NCBI GenBank assembly: GCA_903825285.1
Contig: CAIJZY010000010.1
Location: 62,001-126,000 of the forward strand
From: an uncultured Opitutia bacterium
Lineage (GTDB): Bacteria; Verrucomicrobiota; Verrucomicrobiia; Opitutales; Opitutaceae
Reading direction: 5' to 3'
Length of the DNA: 64,000 bases
Under the pieces are notes generated by a model. The model was not told where the DNA came from. It did no database searches and was given only the letters and a program-made list of their open reading frames with translations. A program made the translations under genes and the position numbers. This document shows, piece by piece, positions 47,150 to 56,397 of this stretch (position 1 is its first letter; the number at the start of each line of letters is the position of its first letter).

Positions 47150-48004
47150 ATGCCCGTCCTGCGTCCCATCCCGGTCAGCCTGCCCGTACACGGCGTCGCC
47201 TTCGCCGAGAGCGTCCATGGGCCCGGGTTCCGCATGGCGGCGCGGGCCGACACCTTTCACAAGCTGATCTACGTGCTGCATGGGCGGGTCCTCTACGCCG
47301 AGCCCGGGAAAAATCCGCCGACGCTGATCCCGGCCGGTTCGGTGCTCTGCGTCAGTGCGGGCGTGCGCCACCAGCTCACGGACGCCGCGCCCTCCAAGCT
47401 CCTCCTGCTGTGCTTCTCGCGGGCGTTCCTGCGGCGCGAGCCGGGGCGGGCCGAGGTCTGGCGGCGGCTGGCGGGCGACGGCTCGGCCACGCTGCACCCG
47501 GGACCCAGCTGGGGCCACCGGTTCGGCGCGCTCTGGCGCGCGGGGCTGGTCGAGCAGTCGGGGGCGCAGCTTGGGCACGAGGTCGCGCTCGGGGCCGCCG
47601 CAGGCAACCTGCTGGTGTCCCTCGCCCGCCGGCCCGGCGGCCCGGCCCCGGACCAGGCCCGCCGGCGTGTCGAGGCGGTGGCGCGGGAGATGGCCGAGAC
47701 CTTTTATGAGCCGTGGAGCCTGGAGCGCGCGTGCGACCGGGCGGCGATGTCGCGGCGGCACTTCAGCCAGCTGTTCCGCGCCGTCACGGGCCGCACCTTC
47801 CTCGCCGCGCTGACCGAGCGCCGCCTGGACCACGCCGCGCGGCTCCTGCGCGCGGGCCAGCACTCAGTGCTCGGCGCGGCCTACTCCAGCGGCTACGGCG
47901 ATCTCTCGCATTTCTACCGCCTGTTCCGCGCGCGACATGGACTGCCGCCGGCCGCTTGGGCATCCGGCGGAAGCCCGAAGGCAAAAGCGCGAAATTCGAG
48001 ATAA
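47150..48004 (+). CDS. AraC-family transcriptional regulator
   Basis: The product has 284 residues from the ATG at 47150. The N-terminal part is a cupin-type ligand domain (HKLIYVLHGRVLYAEPG; AGVRHQLTD). The C-terminal double helix-turn-helix has AMSRRHFSQLFRAVTGRTFL and then LGAAYSSGYGDLSHFYRLFR, the standard AraC motif. It is divergent from the UroD-MetF-LigM unit and is the probable activator of it, with the methoxylated substrate or a product as ligand. The last residues, SPKAKARNSR, come from an AATTCGAG repeat that also provides the stop codon. Confidence 0.9.
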   Translation: MPVLRPIPVSLPVHGVAFAESVHGPGFRMAARADTFHKLIYVLHGRVLYAEPGKNPPTLIPAGSVLCVSAGVRHQLTDAAPSKLLLLCFSRAFLRREPGRAEVWRRLAGDGSATLHPGPSWGHRFGALWRAGLVEQSGAQLGHEVALGAAAGNLLVSLARRPGGPAPDQARRRVEAVAREMAETFYEPWSLERACDRAAMSRRHFSQLFRAVTGRTFLAALTERRLDHAARLLRAGQHSVLGAAYSSGYGDLSHFYRLFRARHGLPPAAWASGGSPKAKARNSR

Positions 48005-48234
48005 GCCATACCGCCACCGCGAAATTCGTTAAGCCTACCCCACACCCCACGACCTGACCCCGTAATAGAATTATTCCGCGTATTCCGTGTATTCCGTGGG
48101 CAACCGGATTGGTTTTCTTTCGTGTGTTTCGTCCCTTTCGTGGTGACCCCTCCGGGATCGGGGCCTGGGCGGTTAATCATCGCCGCAATTCTTGCCCTCG
48201 GGTTCCGGTCGCCTCTTGCTGGGGACGACTTCCC
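48005..48234. repeat. Mixed half-copies of intergenic repeats
   Basis: ATTCCGCGTATTCCGTGTAT and CCGTGGGCAACC (48076-48110) are the right arm of the element at 20944-21210. TTCGTGTGTTTCGTCCCTTT and CGTGGTGACCCC (48118-48150) are the right arm of the CACGAA family. Neither has its complement nearby. The remaining 80 nt before the FAH gene show nothing recognisable. Confidence 0.7.
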
Positions 48235-49038
48235 ATGAAGCTCATCCGCCACCTGACCCCGGACGGACCCGCCCATGCTGCGCTGCAGCCCGACGGCACG
48301 GCCCGCGAGATCGTGGGCGACATCCTCGGCGACTTTCACGTCACGGATCGCGTCGGCCGGCCCGGCAAGCGGCTCGCGCCCATCCTGCCCAGTGGCATCC
48401 TCGCCATCGGGCTCAACTACCGGAAGCACGCCGAGGAGGGCGGCAAGGGCGTGCCGGAGCGGCCGATGCTCTTCATGAAGAGCCTCAACACGGTGCAGAA
48501 CCCCGGCGACCCGATCGAGATCCCGCGGAAGCTCGCCAGCAACGAGGTCGACTTCGAGTGCGAGCTCGCCGTCGTGATCGGCCGCCGCTGCAAGAACGTC
48601 AGCCGCGCCCAGGCGCTTGATTATGTCCTCGGCTACACCTGCGCCAACGACGTCTCCGCGCGCGACTGGCAGCAGCGCTGGGGCGGCGGCCAGTTCTGCC
48701 AGGGCAAGAGCTTCGACACCTTCTGCCCGCTCGGCCCCGTGCTCGTCACCCGCGACGAGATTTCCAATCCCAACGCCCTCGGCATCAAGACGCTCCTCAA
48801 CGGCGCCGCCCTGCAGGACTGGAACACGAACGACATGTGCTTCGACGTGCCCGCGCTGATCGAGTTCCTCAGCGGCAGCAAGACCCTCCTGCCCGGCACC
48901 GTGATCCTCACCGGCACGCCCCACGGCGTCGGCTTTGCCCGCAAGCCGCCGGTCTTCCTCCAGCCCGGCGACACGGTGAGCATCGTGATCGAGGGCATCG
49001 GCGCGCTCACCAACCCCGTCGTGAACGAGACGGTCTGA
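48235..49038 (+). CDS. Fumarylacetoacetate hydrolase (FAH) family protein
   Basis: The product has 267 residues, the short FAH form. The metal-binding acidic set is present: VDFECELAVVIG supplies the Glu-x-Glu and CANDVSARDWQ the Asp. GKSFDTFCPLGPVLVTRDEI and LTGTPHGVGFARKPPVFLQP with GD complete the signature. Members act as acylpyruvases, 2-keto-4-pentenoate hydratases or ureidoglycolate lyases. The position near a methoxy-demethylation locus would suit aromatic ring catabolism, but this is inference. The AraC-type gene lies upstream on the same strand with a repeat-containing gap of 230 nt. Confidence 0.88.
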   Translation: MKLIRHLTPDGPAHAALQPDGTAREIVGDILGDFHVTDRVGRPGKRLAPILPSGILAIGLNYRKHAEEGGKGVPERPMLFMKSLNTVQNPGDPIEIPRKLASNEVDFECELAVVIGRRCKNVSRAQALDYVLGYTCANDVSARDWQQRWGGGQFCQGKSFDTFCPLGPVLVTRDEISNPNALGIKTLLNGAALQDWNTNDMCFDVPALIEFLSGSKTLLPGTVILTGTPHGVGFARKPPVFLQPGDTVSIVIEGIGALTNPVVNETV

Positions 49039-49158
49039 GGAGTTACGATTCACGAGGTACGATTGACGATTTCCGCCGTTCCTCACGCCTGCGAACTTTC
49101 CACTCGTCCATCCCCGAACTCCGATCTTCGAACTCCGCCCGCCCCCGGCGGGCTTACC

Positions 49159-51633
49159 ATGTCGCGCTACACCTTCCATCTGATCGCCAACTCGCACCTG
49201 GATCCCGTCTGGCAGTGGGACTGGCGCGAGGGACTCAACGAGGGGCTCATCACCATCCGCACGATGCTCGCGCTGATGGATGAGATCCCCGAGCTGACCT
49301 ACGCGCGCGGCGAGTCCGTGCTGTACGAGCACCTGGAGCGCGAGGAGCCGGCGACGTTCGCGCGCGTGCGGGCCCACATCCGCTCGGGCCGCTGGGACCC
49401 GATCGGCGGCGCGTACCTGCAGCCCGACACCAACCTGCCCGCGACCGAGACGTTTGCCCGCGTCTACCTGCACGGACAGCGCTATTTCGCGTCCCGGTTC
49501 GGCCGGCCCGCCACGGCGGCGTGGGCGGCGGACTCCTTCGGCCACAGCGCCGGGCTGCCGGAGCTCCTTGCCGCGGCCGGCTTCCGCTATTTCTCGTTCT
49601 TCCGGCCCAATCCCGAGCAGCAGGCGCTGCCCGGCCCGGCCTTCTGGTGGGAAGGTCCCGCCGGCTCGCGCGTGCTCGGCTACCGGCCCATCCACGGCTG
49701 GTACGGCTGCGAGCGCGACGAGGCCAAGCGCCGGCTCGACGGCTTCCTCGCCGCGGCGGAAAAGCAGCCCTACCGCCACATCGCCGTGTACTACGGCCTC
49801 GGCAACCACGGCGGCGGCCCGACCCGCCGGCTCGTGCAGGACATCGCCACCTGGGCCGCGGCGCATCCCGAGGTCACCGTCGTGCACTCCGGCATGCACC
49901 GGTTCTTCGCCGCCCTCGAGCGGGAGATCGCGACGCGACCCGAGGCCGCGCCCGCCGTCCACCGCGGCGAACTCGGCTACTGCCAGCGCGGCTGCTACGT
50001 CACCGCCGCCCATTTGAAGTTCGCGTTCCGCCAGGCCGAGGCCGCGCTCAGCCGCGCCGAGACCACGGCCACCGTGGCCAACCTCGTCGCCCCGCGGCCG
50101 GCGCCGGACCTCGGCGTTGCCTGGCGCGGGCTGATGTTCAACTCGTTTCACGACATCCTGCCCGGCTCCAGCATCGAGCGGGCGCTCGACGAGCAGACCG
50201 ACTGGACGCGCGGCCTGCTGCACACCGCGCGCGCCGCGGAGTTCGATGCGGTCAACGCCCTCGCCCGCCGCGCCGACACCACGGTGCCGGCCGTCGGACC
50301 GGACCATCCCAGCGCCATGTCGCTGCTGGTGTGGAACCCGCGCCCGCAGCCGTACGAGGGCCCGATCGAGCTGGAGGCCTGCCTCGATTACCGCCCCGTC
50401 TTCGCCTATGAGAACCGTCCGGACGCCGTGCCGATCGAGGTCCGCGGGCCCGACGGGCGAGCCCTGCCTTTCCAGCGCATCAAGCCGGAGCACACGTTCC
50501 TGAACACGATCCCGTGGCGCGTCCGCATCCTCACCCACGCGCGGCTCCCCGCGCTCGGCTGGGCGAGCTTCAGCGTCGGCTGGGTCGAGGGCGCGCGCTC
50601 CCCGCGCGTCGCCGCCGGCACCGCCGCGCCGCGTCCCGGCGAGATCACCAACGGCCGCTACCGCCTCCGGGCCCGCGCCGGCGGCCGGGGCGTCGCCCTC
50701 TTCGCCGGGACCCGCCGCCTGCTCGCGGCCGCCGGACTCGGGGCTGTCACGGTGGACGACGCCTTCGGCTCGTGGGGCGGCTGCTACGACGAACCCGACT
50801 CGCTGCACCTGCTCACGGTCCGGCATCATTGGAAGATCACGGCCGTGGAGACCCTGGAGCGCGGCCCGCTGCGCGCGGCGCTGTGGGTCCGGCTCGAGGG
50901 TGGCAAGTCCCAGCTCGACCTGATCTTCCGGGTGACGCAGGGCCGCGACGCCATCGACGTCGAGGCCCGGCTGCTGTGGCACGAGACGCGCGCGCGGCTG
51001 AAGCTCGTCTTCCCCGGCGCCGGTGACCAGGCCGAGTTCGACGTGCCGGGCGGCACGGTGCAGCGCGGCCCGGCGGGCGAGGTGCCCGGCGGCCGCTGGG
51101 TCCGCGTGCGGAACGGCCGTCACACCCTCGGCTTCGCGAGCGACGCGCTCTATGGCTTCGACGCCTCCGGCGGCACGTTTCGCGCCTCGGTCGTGCGCTC
51201 CACGCGCTATTGCTTCGACGCCCGCGACACGCCCGCCACGCCCACGTGGCTCCCCGTCGCCGACCGCGGCGAGTACCGGTTCAACTTCCTGCTCACGGCC
51301 AACGCCGCCCTGCTGCCCGAGCTGGCCGCGGGACTGGAGCAGCCGCCGGTCGCGCTCGCGGTGCCGCCCCACCCCGGCCCGCTCGGCCGCCGCGGCAGCG
51401 CCGCGTCGCTCGCGCCGGCCAGCGTGAAGCTGCTGGCGCTCAAGCCCGCCGAGGACGGCCGCGGCCTGGTCGTGCGCGTGCAGGAAACCACGGGCCGCGC
51501 CGTGCGGCCGCGCCTGACATTGGCCGGGCAGACCCACACCCTGGGCCGGCTCGCGCCCCGCGCCCTCGCGACGTACCGGCTCCACCGCGGCCGCGTGACA
51601 CCCGTAGGACTGGCTGAACTGCCCTGCCTTTGA
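49159..51633 (+). CDS. Glycoside hydrolase family 38 alpha-mannosidase
   Basis: The product has 824 residues from the ATG at 49159. The catalytic part starts HLIANSHLDPVWQWDWREG, with the His/Asp of the zinc site. WAADSFGHSAGLPELLAAAG contains the nucleophile Asp (about 125). The all-beta C-terminal half (SWGGCYDEPDSLHLLTVRHH and onward) is typical of GH38. No signal peptide is visible, so it likely acts in the cytoplasm on alpha-mannosides from imported glycans. It could form part of the same catabolic programme as the rhamnose genes. A repeat with GGTGGGAGCGAGC follows 20 nt after the stop. Confidence 0.92.
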   Translation: MSRYTFHLIANSHLDPVWQWDWREGLNEGLITIRTMLALMDEIPELTYARGESVLYEHLEREEPATFARVRAHIRSGRWDPIGGAYLQPDTNLPATETFARVYLHGQRYFASRFGRPATAAWAADSFGHSAGLPELLAAAGFRYFSFFRPNPEQQALPGPAFWWEGPAGSRVLGYRPIHGWYGCERDEAKRRLDGFLAAAEKQPYRHIAVYYGLGNHGGGPTRRLVQDIATWAAAHPEVTVVHSGMHRFFAALEREIATRPEAAPAVHRGELGYCQRGCYVTAAHLKFAFRQAEAALSRAETTATVANLVAPRPAPDLGVAWRGLMFNSFHDILPGSSIERALDEQTDWTRGLLHTARAAEFDAVNALARRADTTVPAVGPDHPSAMSLLVWNPRPQPYEGPIELEACLDYRPVFAYENRPDAVPIEVRGPDGRALPFQRIKPEHTFLNTIPWRVRILTHARLPALGWASFSVGWVEGARSPRVAAGTAAPRPGEITNGRYRLRARAGGRGVALFAGTRRLLAAAGLGAVTVDDAFGSWGGCYDEPDSLHLLTVRHHWKITAVETLERGPLRAALWVRLEGGKSQLDLIFRVTQGRDAIDVEARLLWHETRARLKLVFPGAGDQAEFDVPGGTVQRGPAGEVPGGRWVRVRNGRHTLGFASDALYGFDASGGTFRASVVRSTRYCFDARDTPATPTWLPVADRGEYRFNFLLTANAALLPELAAGLEQPPVALAVPPHPGPLGRRGSAASLAPASVKLLALKPAEDGRGLVVRVQETTGRAVRPRLTLAGQTHTLGRLAPRALATYRLHRGRVTPVGLAELPCL

Positions 51634-51652
51634 CGGTCGCAAATCCGATCCC

Positions 51653-51715
51653 GGTGGGAGCGAGCTTGCTCGCGACAGGTTGGATCCGAAAGTCGCGAGC
51701 AAGCTCGCTCCCACC
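51653..51715. repeat. REPIN-like doublet of a Pseudomonas-type REP
   Basis: Two copies of GGTGGGAGCGAGCTTGCTCG with CGAC face each other as a perfect 24-bp inverted repeat (51653-51676 and 51692-51715) with 15 nt between. Each copy itself folds (GCGAGC-TT-GCTCGC). This sequence is very like REP elements of pseudomonads. No REP-associated transposase gene is in the window. Confidence 0.9.
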
Positions 51716-51736
51716 ACTCTCCCATCGAATCCTGCC

Positions 51737-52210
51737 ATGAAGATCATCCACCAATCGAAGATCCCCTGGACCAAGTACCGCTCGCCGGGCGGGAAGTACC
51801 AGCAGTCCTGGAAGCAGCTGTCCCTCCTGCTCGGCGACCGGCGCAACGCCTGGCCCAAGGCCGGGCACCCGTTCAACCTCGAGCTGAACCGCGTCCCGCC
51901 CGGCAAGGCCCCGTGCCCGTTCCACAGCCACACGACGCAGTGGGAGATGTTCGTGATCGTGAGCGGCACCGGCACGGTCCGCGCCGGCCGGCGCCGGCAC
52001 AAGGTGAAGGGGGGCGACGTCTTCATCCATCCGCCCGGTGAGGCCCACCAGATCATCAACACCGGCCGGAGGGACCTCGTGTTCTACATCATCGCGGACA
52101 ATCCACCGGTGGACATCTTCCACTACCCCGACTCGGGCAAGTGGGGCCTGCGCCCGCACGGGAAATACTTCCGCCTGACCGAGCACGGCTACTACGACGG
52201 CGAGGAGTAG
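51737..52210 (+). CDS. Cupin-domain protein
   Basis: The product has 157 residues from the ATG at 51737; codons upstream read through the REP doublet. The cupin motif 1 is PFHSHTTQWEMFVIVSGTG, with His-x-His and Glu as metal ligands, and motif 2 HPPGEAHQIINTG. It is a single-domain metal cupin. It may be a sugar isomerase-like or a quercetinase-like enzyme, or only a binding protein; the sequence does not say. The gene lies after GH38 mannosidase on the same strand and may share its transcript. Confidence 0.85.
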   Translation: MKIIHQSKIPWTKYRSPGGKYQQSWKQLSLLLGDRRNAWPKAGHPFNLELNRVPPGKAPCPFHSHTTQWEMFVIVSGTGTVRAGRRRHKVKGGDVFIHPPGEAHQIINTGRRDLVFYIIADNPPVDIFHYPDSGKWGLRPHGKYFRLTEHGYYDGEE

Positions 52211-52334
52211 TTTTGGCAGTAGCGGGTCGCGCGTAGATCCAAGCCGCGCAGGCCATCGGCGCGCGCTGTTCTAGCGGAAGGCCGCTGGCGGCACTGACCC
52301 TACTCGCTACACGCTACCCGCGACTTTGGTGAAT

Positions 52335-54626
52335 CTACTGCTTCTTTGGGACGAGGAGCTTCTCCCGGCCGACGAAGTACAGCAGCACGCAGAGCATAAG
52401 GAAGGGCAGCAGCGAGAGCGCGTCGGAGTTGGGCCCGTTGAAGAACGGGTTGTGCGCGAGTGACCACGTGTTGAGCGCGGCATCGAAGCGGTCCATGACC
52501 CCCGCCAGGAAGGCAATGATGATGCCCGCGATCGCGCCGCCCGCGATGTAGCCCGAGGCCAGCAGCACGCCGGAGCTCTTGTCGCTCTCCGCGGCGAACT
52601 GCTCCTCGGTGAGTTCGGCGTGCGAGGCCTGCTGCCGGGTGTGGCGGTCCACCAGCCAGCGGATCAGGCCGCCGAAGAAGATCGGCGTCGAGGACGAGAT
52701 CGGGAGGTAGACGCCGACCGCGAAGGCCAGCGCCGGGACGAACGACAGCTGGAGCGTCACCGCGATCATCACGCCGAGGAGCACCAGCGCCCACGGCAGC
52801 TTCCGGTCGAGAATGCCCTTGATGATGTACGACATCAGCGTCGCCTTTGGCGCGTCGAATTTCCGCACGGTCGTGCCGTCGGGCCGCGTGTTGTACGCGC
52901 CGTTGATGCCCGGATCGACCAGCCAGACCGCCTTGCCGTCATCGTTCACCAGGTAGCGTCCGGCCGGGCCGCCGACGTCGTCGGTCTTCTGCCAGACGCG
53001 GTAGAGATGCGAGTCATCGCGCGCCTGCGGGCCGGCCAGCCCTTCGGTCGGGCCCAGCGCGCCCGGCGCCGCGTGCAGCCCGGCGGGCGCGACCTGCGCC
53101 GTGGGCACGTAGACGGTGGCGGACTCGTTGAGCTTCAGCAGCACGGGTCCGAGCAGCAGCGCGGATAGCAGCGAGCCGACCATGATGGCGATCTGCTGGT
53201 AGCGCGGAGTGGCCCCGAGCAGGTGGCCGGTCTTCAGGTCCTGCGAGGTCGAGCCGCCGTTCGACGCGGCGATGCAGACGATGGCGCCGACGGAGAGCGC
53301 GGTCACGTAGTGCGTGCCGCCGGTCCAGCCCACGAGCAGGAACACCAAGCAGGTGAAGAGCAGCGTGGCGACCGTCATGCCCGAGATCGGGTTCGAGGAG
53401 GAGCCGATCTCGCCCGTCAGCCGGGAGGAGACCGTCACGAACAGGAAGCCGAACAGCACGATGAGCAGCGCGCCGAGGATGTTCATGTGGAGCGAGGGGG
53501 CCAGGACGACGACCGCGATGAGGGCGACGATGCCGATGCCGACGAACTTCATCGAGAGATCCTGGTCGGTCCGCGGCACCGCCTCGCCCTTGTGGCCGTT
53601 GCCCCGGGACAGGCCGAGGTCGCGCAGTCCGCCCATGAGCCCGTGCCAGATGGTCGGCATCGACTGCACTAGGCTGATGATGCCGCCGGCCGCCACCGCA
53701 CCCGCGCCGATGTAGAGGATGTAGGCGCCGCGGATCTGGTTCGGGCCCATCGCCGAGATCGGGATCGTGCCCGGCGCGAGGGGTCCCGGGATGGACTCGC
53801 CGAAGAACTTGATCATCGGGATCAGCAGCAGGTAGCTGAGCACGCCGCCCGCGCACATGATCGAGGCGATGCGGGGGCCGATGATGTAGCCGACGCCGAG
53901 GAGCTCCGGGGAGATCTCCACGCTGACTGAGCCCGCCTTGAACGGCGCGCCGAAGATTTTCTCCGGGACGTCCTTCCAGCCCTTGAACGCGACGTTGAGC
54001 GTCTTGTAGAGCAGCCCGAGGCCAAAGCCGGTGAAGATGACCTTGGCGCCGGGCGACTGGCCCAGGCCCGCGGCCTCGGCGGCGCGCATCTCCGCCTGGG
54101 CGGCGGGCGAGGCGGCCGCGCGGCAGTCCGGGGAGGCGCCGGCCTTCAGCACCGCCGCGCAGGCGGTGCCCTCGGGATACTTGAGCACGCCGTGCTCCTT
54201 CACGATCAGCGCGCGGCGCAGCGGGATCATCATGAGGATGCCCAGCAGCCCGCCCAGCATCGCGACGAGCATCACGCGCGTCAGCTCGAGGTCGAAGCCC
54301 AGGATCAGGATCGCCGGCATCGTCACGCCGATGCCGAAGGCGAGCGACTCGCCCGCGGAGCCCGCGGTCTGCGTGATGTTGTTCTCGAGGATGGTGGCAT
54401 CGCGGCCGCCGACCTTCGCCCAGCCCCGGAACATCGCCAGCGAGATCACCGCCACGGGGATGGACGCGCTGACGGTGAGACCGACCTTGAGGACCAGGTA
54501 GAGCGACGAGGCGCCGAAGATCAGGCCGAGGATGGCGCCGGTGAGGACCGCGCGGACCGTGAACTCCTTCATCGCGGTCTCGGACGCAATGTACGGCTCG
54601 ACGGGGGGAACGGAAGGGGAAGGCAT
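52335..54626 (-). CDS. Oligopeptide transporter, OPT superfamily
   Basis: The product has 763 residues with about fourteen membrane segments. [20 protein letters not shown] with [10 protein letters not shown] is the standard OPT start, and [20 protein letters not shown] is the conserved second-helix motif. The large loop (about 500-610, [19 protein letters not shown] and after) is an inserted periplasmic or cytoplasmic stretch. OPT proteins import di- to pentapeptides or metal chelates with protons. The gene is alone, convergent with the cupin gene. The 124-nt gap in between holds an inverted repeat (GTAGCGGGTCGCGCGTAG and its partial complement). Confidence 0.9.
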   Translation of the reverse strand: MPSPSVPPVEPYIASETAMKEFTVRAVLTGAILGLIFGASSLYLVLKVGLTVSASIPVAVISLAMFRGWAKVGGRDATILENNITQTAGSAGESLAFGIGVTMPAILILGFDLELTRVMLVAMLGGLLGILMMIPLRRALIVKEHGVLKYPEGTACAAVLKAGASPDCRAAASPAAQAEMRAAEAAGLGQSPGAKVIFTGFGLGLLYKTLNVAFKGWKDVPEKIFGAPFKAGSVSVEISPELLGVGYIIGPRIASIMCAGGVLSYLLLIPMIKFFGESIPGPLAPGTIPISAMGPNQIRGAYILYIGAGAVAAGGIISLVQSMPTIWHGLMGGLRDLGLSRGNGHKGEAVPRTDQDLSMKFVGIGIVALIAVVVLAPSLHMNILGALLIVLFGFLFVTVSSRLTGEIGSSSNPISGMTVATLLFTCLVFLLVGWTGGTHYVTALSVGAIVCIAASNGGSTSQDLKTGHLLGATPRYQQIAIMVGSLLSALLLGPVLLKLNESATVYVPTAQVAPAGLHAAPGALGPTEGLAGPQARDDSHLYRVWQKTDDVGGPAGRYLVNDDGKAVWLVDPGINGAYNTRPDGTTVRKFDAPKATLMSYIIKGILDRKLPWALVLLGVMIAVTLQLSFVPALAFAVGVYLPISSSTPIFFGGLIRWLVDRHTRQQASHAELTEEQFAAESDKSSGVLLASGYIAGGAIAGIIIAFLAGVMDRFDAALNTWSLAHNPFFNGPNSDALSLLPFLMLCVLLYFVGREKLLVPKKQ

Positions 54627-54772
54627 GCGGAGGGTTTAACCGCCACCGCTTTCAAGCCAATGGTGAAATGCCGCTGCCAGGGCGGAAATTCGCAGGCCAA
54701 AGTTCGAAATTCGAGGGAAACTTTTCCCCCGCCCTTGACCCCGCCACAGCCTCCGCTACCGATGGCGCTTTC

Positions 54773-56272
54773 ATGCAGCCCTCCACCCACGTCGCCCACC
54801 CCGATGTCGTCCTTGTCGGCAGCGGCATCATGTCCGCGAACCTCGGCGCGCTGCTCAAGCGGCTCGATCCCGGTCTCTCGATCCAGGTGTACGAGGTGAC
54901 CGACGAGCTCGCGCAGGAAAGCTCCCACGGCTGGAATAACGCCGGCACCGGCCACGCGGGCATCTGCGAGCTGAGCTACACGCCGTCCCGCGACCCCGAC
55001 GGCACCGTCAACGTCGCCAAGGCCATCGGCATCTTCGAGCAGTTCGAGCAGTCGAAGCAGTTCTGGGGCCACGCCGTCGCAAGCGGCATGCTGGCGAACC
55101 CCCGCGACTTCATCAACCCGGTCGCGCACCTCAGTTTCGTGCACGGGACGGAGCAGGTGGAGTTCCTGCGCGACCGCCACGCCGGCCTGGCCGCGCATCC
55201 TTTCTTCCGGGAGATGGTCTACACGACCGACCGCGCCACGATCGCCGCCTGGGCGCCACTGCTGGTGGCAGGACGCGCCCCGGGCCCGATCGCCGCGACC
55301 AAGATGGACACCGGCACCGACGTGAACTTCGGCGCCATCGCCCGCGGGCTGCTCGGCTGGCTCGCGCGGCAGGACCGCTGCGGCGTCGCCGCGGGGCACC
55401 GCGTGGTGGACCTGCGGCCCGACGGCACCGGCTGGGATCTCGCGATCCGCGACCTCGCCACCGGCGAGCTGCGCGAGAACCGCGCCAAGTTCGTGTTTGT
55501 CGGCGCCGGCGGCGGCAGCCTTCACCTTCTCCAGAAATCCGGCATCGCAGCCAGCAAGGGCCTCGGCGGGTTCCCCATCGGCGGCCAGTGGCTCGTCTGC
55601 GAGAACCCCGCCATCGTCGCGCAGCACCAGGCCAAGGTCTACGGCCAGGCGCTCGCCACCGCGCCCACCATGGCGGTGCCGCACCTCGACACCCGCGTGC
55701 TCGACGGGAAAAAAACGCTGCTCTTCGGCCCGTTCGCCGCGTGGACCACGAAGTTCCTCCACCGGCAGGGCAGCTGGACCGACCTCCCGCGCTCGGTGAA
55801 GCCCGACAACCTCGGCACCCTGCTCAAGATCGGCGCGTCCAACCTCGGACTCGTGCGCTACCTCATCCAGCAGGGCACGCAGAGCATGGCCGACCGCATG
55901 GAGGTGCTGCGGATCTTCTACCCGGCGGCGCAGCCCGCCGACTGGAAGCTCATCGACGCCGGCATCCGCGTGCAGGCGATCAAGAAGACCGACGGCGAGG
56001 CCGGCATCGTCCACTACGGCACGGAGGTCATCACCAACCCCGAGCGCACGCTCTCCGCCCTGCTCGGCGCCTCGCCCGGCGCGTCGGTGTCCGTGAACAT
56101 CGTCCTCGAGGTCGTGAAGCAGTGCTTCCCGCAGCTGCTCGCGTCCGCGGAGGGCCGCGCGCGCCTGAAGGAAATGATCCCGGGCTACGACGTGGATCTG
56201 AAGCGGCCGGAAAACGCCGACTACTTCCGCACCGTACAGCAGCGTGCCAACTCCCTCCTCCAGCTTGCCTAG
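54773..56272 (+). CDS. mqo: Malate:quinone oxidoreductase
   Basis: The product has 499 residues from the ATG at 54773. DVVLVGSGIMSANLGALLKR is the FAD-binding glycine loop, and SHGWNNAGTGHAGICELSYT the family signature. It oxidises malate to oxaloacetate at the cytoplasmic face of the membrane and passes electrons to quinone. It lacks a membrane helix, as usual. The gene is divergent from OPT; a repeat piece with AAGTTCGAAATTCGAG precedes it (about 54698-54716). Confidence 0.94.
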   Translation: MQPSTHVAHPDVVLVGSGIMSANLGALLKRLDPGLSIQVYEVTDELAQESSHGWNNAGTGHAGICELSYTPSRDPDGTVNVAKAIGIFEQFEQSKQFWGHAVASGMLANPRDFINPVAHLSFVHGTEQVEFLRDRHAGLAAHPFFREMVYTTDRATIAAWAPLLVAGRAPGPIAATKMDTGTDVNFGAIARGLLGWLARQDRCGVAAGHRVVDLRPDGTGWDLAIRDLATGELRENRAKFVFVGAGGGSLHLLQKSGIAASKGLGGFPIGGQWLVCENPAIVAQHQAKVYGQALATAPTMAVPHLDTRVLDGKKTLLFGPFAAWTTKFLHRQGSWTDLPRSVKPDNLGTLLKIGASNLGLVRYLIQQGTQSMADRMEVLRIFYPAAQPADWKLIDAGIRVQAIKKTDGEAGIVHYGTEVITNPERTLSALLGASPGASVSVNIVLEVVKQCFPQLLASAEGRARLKEMIPGYDVDLKRPENADYFRTVQQRANSLLQLA

Positions 56273-56349
56273 CCCGCCGGTAGCAAACCCCAATCCGGTA
56301 CCGTGCCTTGTCACCGTCCGCCGCGAAATGAGGTTTGAAGCCCACCTCC

Positions 56350-56381
56350 CATTAGCGTGAATTAGCGCGAATTAGCGGTTT
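56350..56381. repeat. AATTAGCG repeat, half-copy
   Basis: ATTAGCGTGAATTAGCGCGA followed by ATTAGCGG repeats the unit found inverted at 37925-37990. It ends about 17 nt before the start codon of rhamnulokinase, so it falls in that gene's promoter or leader region. Confidence 0.7.
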
Positions 56382-56397
56382 CCACCGCACCCCATCC

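Noticed and set aside
47914-52062. A minus-strand open frame of nearly 1400 codons across the FAH and GH38 genes
   Set aside because: It is the antisense of well-recognised plus-strand enzymes and of the REP doublet; the composition is not protein-like.
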